Assembly: GCA_937995875.1 (NCBI GenBank) | Contig: CALKIW010000123.1 | Location: 1 to 5,854, forward strand | Length of the DNA: 5,854 nucleotides | From: an uncultured Bacteroidales bacterium | GTDB taxonomy: Bacteria; Bacteroidota; Bacteroidia; Bacteroidales; Bacteroidaceae | Reading direction: 5' to 3' | In this document: one piece after another, positions 1 through 4,517 of the stretch | Layout of the letters: each line of letters opens with the position of its first letter | Position numbering within the stretch: the first letter of the stretch is position 1 | Made by a program: the position numbers and the translations under genes | Notes under the pieces: generated by a model | The model's database searches: none | What the model was told of the DNA's origin: nothing | Seen by the model: only the letters and a program-made list of their open reading frames with translations

Positions 1-138
1 TAAAGTCATACGTTCTGAATGACTTGACACATCGACTCACTCTTTACTCAATAATTTGTCATGCTCATCAAGGAGATGGATAATACCAGACCGCGACTTG
101 TTCCGGCACGACAAGGATAATATATCTTTTACTTTTCT

Positions 139-170
139 GCCCTATCCGCACAACTGCTGCGTCTTGACCA
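139..170 (+). repeat. Direct repeat, copy 1 of 2 (32 bases)
   Basis: This 32-base unit begins GCCCTATCCGCACAACTG and ends GTCTTGACCA. It recurs at 205-236 with one difference (T at 158 against C at 224), so 31 of 32 bases match. The period is 66 bases, a multiple of three, so any frame would be kept. The copies are separated by 34 bases of unrelated sequence. Only two copies are present and no cas gene is in the window, so I call it a simple direct repeat or part of a dispersed intergenic repeat rather than CRISPR. Confidence 0.85.
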
Positions 171-184
171 CCCTTGTACAGGGG
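171..184 (+). repeat. Short palindrome between the direct repeats
   Basis: CCCTTGTACAGGGG is a near-perfect palindrome centred on GTAC with one imperfect pair (T opposite G in RNA, a permitted wobble). It starts immediately after copy 1 of the 32-base repeat. It could be a weak hairpin or a binding site for a dimeric protein. Nothing downstream makes it a terminator, as no T-tract follows. Confidence 0.4.
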
Positions 185-204
185 AAAGGGGTAATCCCAT
201 CCGA

Positions 205-236
205 GCCCTATCCGCACAACTGCCGCGTCTTGACCA
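205..236 (+). repeat. Direct repeat, copy 2 of 2 (32 bases)
   Basis: Second copy of the unit at 139-170, identical except for C in place of T at its twentieth base. Similarity stops abruptly at both ends: the flanks (CCGA before and TGCTATAAAA after) do not match those of copy 1. Confidence 0.85.
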
Positions 237-365
237 TGCTATAAAATATCAGTAGTCTTTCCTGAATCGCTTGTCAGGTTTTGCGTTTCCTAATTTACTT
301 GTCATCGGCTAAATCGTCTGTTCTGATTCGCTTGACACAAAGAAAACCTTCAATTTCTGCATTTT

Positions 366-398
366 GATTTGAATTCAGAATCATAAAGATTCAAAATC
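366..398. repeat. Inverted repeat / hairpin in intergenic DNA
   Basis: GAATC at 378-382 pairs with GATTC at 388-392 around an ATAAA loop. GATTT at 366-370 pairs with AAATC at 394-398 to give an outer stem, with an asymmetric internal bulge (371-377 against 393). The sequence is A/T-rich and no T-tract follows on either strand, so a terminator is not indicated. It may belong to the same element as the hairpin at 416-450. Confidence 0.35.
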
Positions 399-415
399 GA
401 GGTGCAAAACTTGTT

Positions 416-450
416 GGTGTTTGGATTGTGTTGAAACCATGAAAAACACC
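416..450. repeat. Inverted repeat GGTGTTT...AAACACC
   Basis: GGTGTTT at 416-422 is the exact reverse complement of AAACACC at 444-450, with a 21-base loop. It is followed by a more G/C-rich stretch (451-478) containing the small hairpin GCC-TTAC-GGC. This patch stands out from the A/T-rich flanks and could be part of a structured RNA or a dispersed intergenic element. The strand of any transcript is unknown. Confidence 0.35.
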
Positions 451-485
451 GCAGGTTTGCCTTACGGCTGGGTCGCGTAGTTCCA

Positions 486-620
486 ATGACAACAATAAAA
501 ATACGAAATATTATCCAATTCGCACGAGCTATATCGACAAATTTTGGTATTTTTGAAACAGTTGTATCAATCATTCGGCAAGAAAAGAATGAACTGTCGG
601 CCGAGCATGGTTATGGATAA
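486..620 (+). CDS. Possible 44-residue small protein upstream of the peptidase
   Basis: An ATG-started frame of 44 codons begins MTTIKIRNIIQFARA, continues through a helix-like stretch (STNFGIFETVVSIIRQEKNE) and ends SAEHGYG before TAA. It stops 23 bases before the peptidase ATG, the spacing of co-transcribed genes. The composition is protein-like: basic N-terminus, amphipathic middle, charged tail, no signal peptide. Against it, no promoter or Shine-Dalgarno sequence is visible upstream, the codons are far more A/T-rich than those of the peptidase, and a -7-like site for the peptidase (548-555) lies inside it. A 74-codon frame on the opposite strand overlaps it and is equally unproven. I recognise no family. 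It may be a real small gene, a remnant of a larger one, or chance. Confidence 0.3.
   Translation: MTTIKIRNIIQFARAISTNFGIFETVVSIIRQEKNELSAEHGYG
548..555 (+). promoter_or_regulatory. Candidate -7 element for the M20 peptidase gene
   Basis: TATTTTTG fits the Bacteroidota -7 consensus TAnnTTTG and lies 88 bases before the peptidase ATG, which would give an untranslated leader of roughly 80 bases. No convincing TTTG-type -33 box lies 19-21 bases upstream, so the call is weak. It is the only full -7 match I found between 250 and 644. Confidence 0.3.
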
Positions 621-643
621 GACTGGCAAAACAACAATGTGAT

Positions 644-1822
644 ATGAGTAAAGTAGAAGCAAAACCTATCGCGGGTGTGGCAGAACTGCTGCCCGAAATG
701 AAATCGTGGATGTGCCATATCCATGCCAACCCGGAGGTGTCTACCCAAGAGCACGACACCGCCAAATACATAGCGTCGCTGCTCAGGCAATGGGGCTACG
801 AGGTGTGCGAACATGTGGGCAAGTACGGCATAGAGGGACTGGTGGCCAGTATGCGCCACGGCGATGGTAAAAAAAGCATAGGCATCAGGGCAGACATGGA
901 CGCGCTGCCGATGACCGAGACAAACGACCTGCCCTACAAGAGCAAGGACGACCGCGTGTCGCACCTGTGCGGGCACGACGGCCATTCGGCCATGGCCTTG
1001 GGTGCGGCCAAATATCTTGCCAAGACCAAGAACTTCGACGGAACGGTGCGTTTCATTTTCCAGCCGGCTGAGGAGACCATGCAAGGCGGACCATCGATGA
1101 TTGCCGACGGACTTTTTGAGCGTTTCGACGTGGATCGGGTGTACGCCATGCACAACATACCGGGACTGCCCAAGGGCGTGTTCCATTTCCACGAGGGCGA
1201 GACCATGTCGGCTGTGGATAATTGGGAGATACGGCTTACGGGCAGGGGCGGGCACGGCTCCATGCCGGAGCTGACCATAGACCCTGTGGTGGCCGGTGCG
1301 TCATTGGTGATGGCTCTGCAGACCATCGTGTCGCGCAACCTGTCGCCTTGGCAAAACAGCGTGGTAACCATCGGCTCGTTTCAGGCCGGAAATTCGGGCA
1401 ACGTCATCCCCAATGAGGCCGTGCTGAAACTCTCCATGCGCAACATGCAGACAGATGCGCGCAGGGCAGCGTTGCGCCGCATCAGGGAGATTACGGCAGC
1501 CCAAGCCGCGTGCTTCGGGTGCGAGTACGACATCCGGGAGGGACAGCCGGGCGCCGTATTGGTGAACACGCAGGAAGAAACCCGGTTTGCCGCCAACGTG
1601 GCCCGCCGGCAATTTGGCGAAGACAGTGTGGTGTACCCGTGCAAACCCATGATGAGCAGCGAGGACTTCGCGTTCATGCTCCAGCGCAAACCGGGCTGCT
1701 ACGTGATGATTGGCAACGGAGACACGCCGATGGTGCACAATCCGGCATACATCTTCGACCAAGACATCCTGGCCGCAGGAGCATCGCTCTGGGTGGCGCT
1801 CTGTGAGGAATACCTGAAATAA
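644..1822 (+). CDS. M20-family metallopeptidase / amidohydrolase (M20D, hippurate hydrolase-like)
   Basis: A complete 392-residue, zinc-type amidohydrolase, the usual length for the M20D group (hippurate, N-acyl-amino-acid and indole-acetyl-amino-acid hydrolases), which cleave N-acyl bonds of small amino-acid conjugates. Visible motifs: HANPEVSTQE (27-36), RADMDALP (82-89), the metal site CGHDGH (109-114, with Cys109 and His111), PAEE (141-144, catalytic and metal-binding glutamates), the metal histidine in AMHN (168-171), the dimerisation/lid domain at about 187-300 with GRGGHGSMPE (200-209), and the C-terminal metal histidine in MVHNPAY (363-369). All expected catalytic residues are present. 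There is no signal peptide, so it is probably cytosolic. ATG 644 is the first start in a frame open from 593; the ATG at 636 is followed at once by TGA. The gene is G/C-rich (38 of 60 bases at 901-960). A strong terminator follows, so it is not joined to the next genes. The exact substrate cannot be read from sequence. Confidence 0.95.
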   Translation: MSKVEAKPIAGVAELLPEMKSWMCHIHANPEVSTQEHDTAKYIASLLRQWGYEVCEHVGKYGIEGLVASMRHGDGKKSIGIRADMDALPMTETNDLPYKSKDDRVSHLCGHDGHSAMALGAAKYLAKTKNFDGTVRFIFQPAEETMQGGPSMIADGLFERFDVDRVYAMHNIPGLPKGVFHFHEGETMSAVDNWEIRLTGRGGHGSMPELTIDPVVAGASLVMALQTIVSRNLSPWQNSVVTIGSFQAGNSGNVIPNEAVLKLSMRNMQTDARRAALRRIREITAAQAACFGCEYDIREGQPGAVLVNTQEETRFAANVARRQFGEDSVVYPCKPMMSSEDFAFMLQRKPGCYVMIGNGDTPMVHNPAYIFDQDILAAGASLWVALCEEYLK

Positions 1823-1826
1823 CAAC

Positions 1827-1880
1827 CTGAGCCTACTTTAAAAGCCGACTATTTAAAGTGGGCTCAGTTGTTTTGCTTGT
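1827..1880 (+). terminator. Intrinsic terminator of the M20 gene
   Basis: A 16-base-pair stem: 1827-1842 (CTGAGCCTACTTTAAA) pairs with 1852-1867 (TTTAAAGTGGGCTCAG) with a single T:G wobble and a 9-base loop. A T-rich tract (TTGTTTTGCTTGTTATTC) follows. It starts 4 bases after the stop codon. The stem is nearly symmetrical, but the T-rich side and position support termination of the + strand gene. Confidence 0.85.
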
Positions 1881-1962
1881 TATTCTTGAAATCATCTATT
1901 CTGCTTTGTTTGACACAATGGATGTTCTACTTCTACATTTTTTAATTATTTTATTAAGATTT

Positions 1963-1995
1963 TTAGCTTTAGTATTTAAAAAAAAACTATATTTG
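1963..1995 (+). promoter_or_regulatory. Bacteroidota-type promoter for the lipoprotein pair
   Basis: TATATTTG at 1988-1995 matches the -7 consensus TAnnTTTG exactly. TTAG at 1963-1966, 21 bases upstream, is a three-of-four match to the TTTG -33 box, and the surrounding DNA is very A/T-rich. Transcription would start near 2002, giving a leader of about 20 bases before the ATG at 2022. The leader is A/T-rich (TTTTAATACTTATAAATAC) without a Shine-Dalgarno sequence, as is common in this phylum. Confidence 0.65.
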
Positions 1996-2021
1996 CAGAG
2001 AATTTTAATACTTATAAATAC

Positions 2022-3581
2022 ATGAAAAAATACTATTGGATTTATTTGCTTGTTTTTATGTGGAGTTCTTGTACAAGTGATAATTTAGAAGAGGGTATGC
2101 TTAAGTCTTCCAAATTGGCATACTCTGTCGTACAGCCGGATTTTGATTGGGAAAATGCGGACCATATGCCGACTCCTCCTGGAATGACTCCCATTCCTAC
2201 TCCATGGATAGGGCAGGGAAGTCTTGTTGGAACTTATGATTTAGACATCATCAGAGACAATAAGAAATCGGAAGGATGGTGTATGTTATATAATTCTTTT
2301 TCAACAGATCCTACAGTCTATCAACCAAATCCTTTCTTTATTCTCTACAATAAGTACAGAGGGATTATGCGCATATTTTATTATGCCACAGATAGCTTTA
2401 TCCAAACTTCTTCTAATGTAATAGACAATTTGTCTATTATTTCTTCTCATCCTACAAAAATGTTCAATTTTACTGACAAGGAGATTGTTGGTGGGAGCTA
2501 TGGTAGAAATTCTCTACAACATATTCAGCCAAAGCCTTTCGATGGATCTATGCCAGTGGCATCGCATCGATGGTATATGACGCAATACGAACTTGCATAT
2601 GATCCGAATATTAATTCTATACCATACGATCAGATAGCCTTTAACTTCAACTTAAATTTCATAGATATTGGAAAAATTAAACTAAATGGAACAAGTGTTG
2701 GCGAATTGGAAGGGACTATAGGGGAACAGTCTCAAGGAGAATTATCTAAAGCTTTTAGTTCAACTTTAAAAGCTGGAGGTAAAGCCGTTTTCTCAAATAT
2801 TAGTTATTCTCTCTTAAAAAAAGGTGGTGATAAGAATGGAGAAAATGTTTTTGGTCTCAAAGATAAAACTTATAATACCATATTGAAAAACATAGGTAAT
2901 GTCGCCTCGAAATCCATAGGGGGAGTATGGGGAGCGGGACTTGGTCTTTTCAATTCTATTTTATTTGGTACAAAAACTTCGCCAACACCTTTATATGCAA
3001 CGATCAACACCGAGTTGAAGGCAGAAGGGGTGTTTTCACAAAAAGGATCTTTCCCAGCTATGCCAATAACTTTCTATATGCCAGGAACCAGCATACCATC
3101 AAATGCACCTGGCAGACATCCTATTTATAATAAGCCACTTGGAGTATTTAATATAAATAATGATGGATTGACAATATATGTCACTCACACAAAAACACAG
3201 CGTATTAGGCATGATGATCCTTATAATCCAGGCGAGCCGATTATTGAAAGTTGGGAAACTCTTACTTGTGGGCAATTACATGACTATTCTATATTTTTAC
3301 AATTTAATCCAGAAGTAGAAAAAATTGCAGACATCAATATTATAAAGCAAGAAGTTTTTGCCATGGATAAAAATGGAGTCTTGTACAATGAAACGCAATT
3401 CGAAGCATATAATTCTGGAGAGCATGGGACTATAATAGAAAAAATCCCGGATGTGAAGTTTTATCTTTATTTCGCAATAGAGGTGAAACCCAAAAATGGA
3501 TGTCCATCAACCATTATATCAAAAACTTTTTATTTGGATAATATAGTGAAATATTATGAAAAATGGCTTCCTGAAATATAA
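2022..3581 (+). CDS. Large lipoprotein of unknown function (519 residues)
   Basis: The N-terminus is a lipoprotein signal: MKKYYWIYLLVFMWSSC, basic start, hydrophobic core, lipidated Cys17. It is followed by TSDNLEE, whose acidic residues resemble the Bacteroidota signal that sends lipoproteins to the outer surface (inference). The mature protein begins with a Pro/Trp-rich stretch (MPTPPG at 49-54, PWIGQGSL at 61-68) and aromatic-rich blocks (FFILYNKYRGIMRIFYY, 105-121; WYMTQYELAYDP, 184-195). A Gly/Ser-rich middle follows (about 223-318) with a hydrophobic stretch at 291-316 (VWGAGLGLFNSILFG). The second half looks beta-rich (FPAMPITFYMPGTSIPSNA, 344-362; LGVFNI, 373-378). The layout resembles a class of uncharacterised Bacteroidota lipoproteins, but I know no function for it. 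The frame is intact and ends in tandem stops TAATAA. It is strongly A/T-rich (19 of 60 G+C at 2041-2100), unlike the peptidase. The next lipoprotein gene lies 30 bases downstream, probably in the same transcript. Confidence 0.85.
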   Translation: MKKYYWIYLLVFMWSSCTSDNLEEGMLKSSKLAYSVVQPDFDWENADHMPTPPGMTPIPTPWIGQGSLVGTYDLDIIRDNKKSEGWCMLYNSFSTDPTVYQPNPFFILYNKYRGIMRIFYYATDSFIQTSSNVIDNLSIISSHPTKMFNFTDKEIVGGSYGRNSLQHIQPKPFDGSMPVASHRWYMTQYELAYDPNINSIPYDQIAFNFNLNFIDIGKIKLNGTSVGELEGTIGEQSQGELSKAFSSTLKAGGKAVFSNISYSLLKKGGDKNGENVFGLKDKTYNTILKNIGNVASKSIGGVWGAGLGLFNSILFGTKTSPTPLYATINTELKAEGVFSQKGSFPAMPITFYMPGTSIPSNAPGRHPIYNKPLGVFNINNDGLTIYVTHTKTQRIRHDDPYNPGEPIIESWETLTCGQLHDYSIFLQFNPEVEKIADINIIKQEVFAMDKNGVLYNETQFEAYNSGEHGTIIEKIPDVKFYLYFAIEVKPKNGCPSTIISKTFYLDNIVKYYEKWLPEI

Positions 3582-3611
3582 TAAAAACATACAGATAAAA
3601 TAAAAAATTCA

Positions 3612-3977
3612 ATGATGAAACAAATTTTTTCTTCACACAGACGCGCGGTGGTGAGAACATTTTTCGTGCTATGTACAACTTTGATGTTGGCATCAGCCTG
3701 TACTGTAGACGAAACGGAATATACAGGCAAATTGAATATAGAGTTTACACAATGGGATCTGAATTGGACAGACCATTTGTTTATTTTGGTGTCACCCTTA
3801 GAGCAAAAAGACAAGATTATCAAGCGAGTTAAGGTTGTTTCTAAAACTGTAAACTGCATAGAATTAAATCCGGGAAACTATTATATTCTCATTAAAGCAG
3901 ATAATAACGATTTTACTCCGCATTTTATCGAATATGTGCAGGTGCAAATAGGAAAAACCGAGAACGTCGAGATATAG
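3612..3977 (+). CDS. Small lipoprotein of unknown function (121 residues)
   Basis: A typical lipoprotein signal: basic start, hydrophobic core (VVRTFFVLCTTLMLASAC) and lipobox LASAC with lipidated Cys30. The acidic stretch TVDETEY follows, consistent with outer-membrane surface display in Bacteroidota (inference). The mature part of about 92 residues is beta-strand-like, with LNIEFTQWDLNW at 41-52, the turn LNPGNYYILIKA at 85-96 and a final strand YVQVQIGKTENVEI. This resembles small Ig-like or prealbumin-like domains but lacks a diagnostic motif. Two adjacent ATGs (3612 and 3615) could start it, with no Shine-Dalgarno to choose; both leave the signal intact. It follows the 519-residue lipoprotein gene by 30 bases with no terminator or promoter between, so co-transcription is likely, and it ends before a strong hairpin. 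It may be a partner or accessory subunit of the larger protein. Confidence 0.8.
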   Translation: MMKQIFSSHRRAVVRTFFVLCTTLMLASACTVDETEYTGKLNIEFTQWDLNWTDHLFILVSPLEQKDKIIKRVKVVSKTVNCIELNPGNYYILIKADNNDFTPHFIEYVQVQIGKTENVEI

Positions 3978-4036
3978 CTTGATGATATTTACGATATAGT
4001 AAACATCGGTCCGGCATATTTTACACACATACACCA

Positions 4037-4081
4037 GCAGCGACTGTCACTATGAACCTATAGTTGGCAGTCGCTGTTGTG
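4037..4081 (+). terminator. Hairpin terminator of the lipoprotein operon
   Basis: A long stem: CAGCGACTGTCA (4040-4051) pairs with 4067-4078 (TGGCAGTCGCTG) with one T:G wobble. It is extended inward, after a bulged T at 4066, by CTAT (4052-4055) with ATAG (4062-4065), and outward by C4037, A4038 and G4039 with T4079, T4080 and G4081. The loop is six bases. It lies 60 bases after the small lipoprotein stop. The following sequence (GTGGTCTGTTGC) is only moderately T-rich, so termination is likely but less certain than at 1827. Confidence 0.65.
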
Positions 4082-4132
4082 GTCTGTTGCATACTCAAGT
4101 GTGTGTTTTGTCTTCATTTCCTTTGGAGAACG

Positions 4133-4163
4133 TTTGCTGTTTAATGACAAAGTGTTATCTTTG
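4133..4163 (+). promoter_or_regulatory. Near-ideal Bacteroidota promoter
   Basis: TTTG at 4133-4136, a 19-base spacer, then TATCTTTG at 4156-4163. This matches the TTTG-N19-21-TAnnTTTG consensus at every defined base and is the best promoter in the window. Transcription would begin near 4170. The first ATG afterwards is at 4183, opening the 31-codon frame; the YihY gene is about 345 bases further on. Confidence 0.7.
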
Positions 4164-4182
4164 CAGACACAGATAGGCGCTC

Positions 4183-4278
4183 ATGGTCATGCAGAAGACA
4201 GCGAAACGAAAATGGATCGCTTGTTTCCTAATCGTTACCCAAACAGTTTTGACAACAAGGCAACTTGCTTATTATTAA
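4183..4278 (+). CDS. Possible 31-residue membrane peptide
   Basis: A short ATG frame: MVMQKTAKRKWIACFLIV, then TQTVLTTRQLAYY and TAA. It has the look of a signal anchor or very small membrane protein: a strongly basic start (KTAKRK) followed by a hydrophobic run (WIACFLIVTQTVL). A second ATG at 4189 would give 29 residues. The start lies about 13 bases after the predicted transcription start of the near-ideal promoter at 4133-4163, so a transcript would carry this frame first. No Shine-Dalgarno sequence is clear. A second promoter lies just after it. It could be a genuine small protein, a leader peptide that affects the YihY gene, or the surviving 5' end of a lost exported-protein gene. No family is recognised. 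Confidence 0.4.
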   Translation: MVMQKTAKRKWIACFLIVTQTVLTTRQLAYY

Positions 4279-4281
4279 ATC

Positions 4282-4314
4282 GTTGCGTTTAGACAACAGC
4301 TTTGTGTACCTTTG
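4282..4314 (+). promoter_or_regulatory. Second Bacteroidota-type promoter, for the YihY gene
   Basis: TACCTTTG at 4307-4314 matches the -7 consensus exactly, with GTTG at 4282-4285 (three of four bases of the -33 box) 21 bases upstream. Transcription would start near 4321, leaving a leader of about 200 bases before the ATG at 4518. It lies just downstream of the 31-codon frame. Confidence 0.6.
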
Positions 4315-4383
4315 GTATTGCCATAAAATTTTGATGGGGACGTGGGAATGTTTTGACGAAGGCGCAGAAAGATTTTAACGCGA

Positions 4384-4498
4384 ATGCAAATTTGACGCGA
4401 TGGCGTGAGCGCTTCAACGGGAGCATGCGTTCCCGACGGGAACAACGGCCCGGAAACGGGGTGAAACGCCCTGTTCAGGCCGCGACAAATGTGTGACA
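4384..4498 (+). promoter_or_regulatory. Structured, G/C-rich leader of the YihY gene
   Basis: Between the promoter at 4282-4314 and the YihY start lies a stretch rich in inverted repeats. ACGC-GATG-GCGT is at 4395-4406. CGGGAGC (4418-4424) can pair with GTTCCCG (4429-4435). The same GTTCCCG can instead pair with CGGGAAC (4437-4443), so the two stems exclude each other. CCCG-GAAA-CGGG (4449-4460) is a stem capped by a GNRA tetraloop, enclosed by GAACA (4440-4444) with TGTTC (4472-4476). No T-tract follows, so it is not a simple terminator. It may be a cis-regulatory leader or an independent small RNA. It matches no riboswitch class that I recognise. The 74-codon frame on the opposite strand (4275-4499) has no support. 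Confidence 0.45.
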
Positions 4499-4517
4499 TC
4501 TGAAAACGATTGCTTGT

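Larger units (their letters stand above)
1..485. other. Long intergenic region without a supportable gene
   Basis: No convincing protein gene, tRNA or rRNA is visible here on either strand. What it does hold is listed separately: a 32-base direct repeat pair with a short palindrome between the copies, several copies of a degenerate TTCTGA..CTTGACAC motif, and a block with two inverted repeats. Open frames across it (for example 56-244 on the + strand and 350-574 on the - strand) have no recognisable domain, signal sequence or promoter, and I treat them as chance. The region may carry the 3' end of an upstream transcription unit lying outside the window, but no clear terminator was found. Confidence 0.6.

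Noticed and set aside
139..236. CRISPR array
   Set aside because: Only two repeats and one spacer, no cas genes in the window, and the repeat resembles no CRISPR repeat type that I recognise.
56..244. 62-codon + strand frame containing the repeat PYPHNC
   Set aside because: The repeated peptide is only the translation of the 32-base DNA repeat; no promoter, signal or family is visible.
350..574. 74-codon - strand frame
   Set aside because: No promoter matching TAnnTTTG at a suitable distance, no domain, and the frame crosses two DNA hairpins. Non-coding DNA explains it as well.
611..1255. 214-codon open frame on the - strand
   Set aside because: Opposite the M20 peptidase, whose catalytic motifs are all intact; the - strand product shows no motif.
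4077..4292. 71-codon + strand frame
   Set aside because: It begins inside the right arm of the terminator hairpin and runs through the promoter at 4133-4163; the 31-codon frame behind that promoter is the better candidate.
4275..4499. 74-codon - strand frame over the YihY leader
   Set aside because: Overlaps the + strand promoter and inverted repeats; no recognisable protein features and no promoter for that strand.
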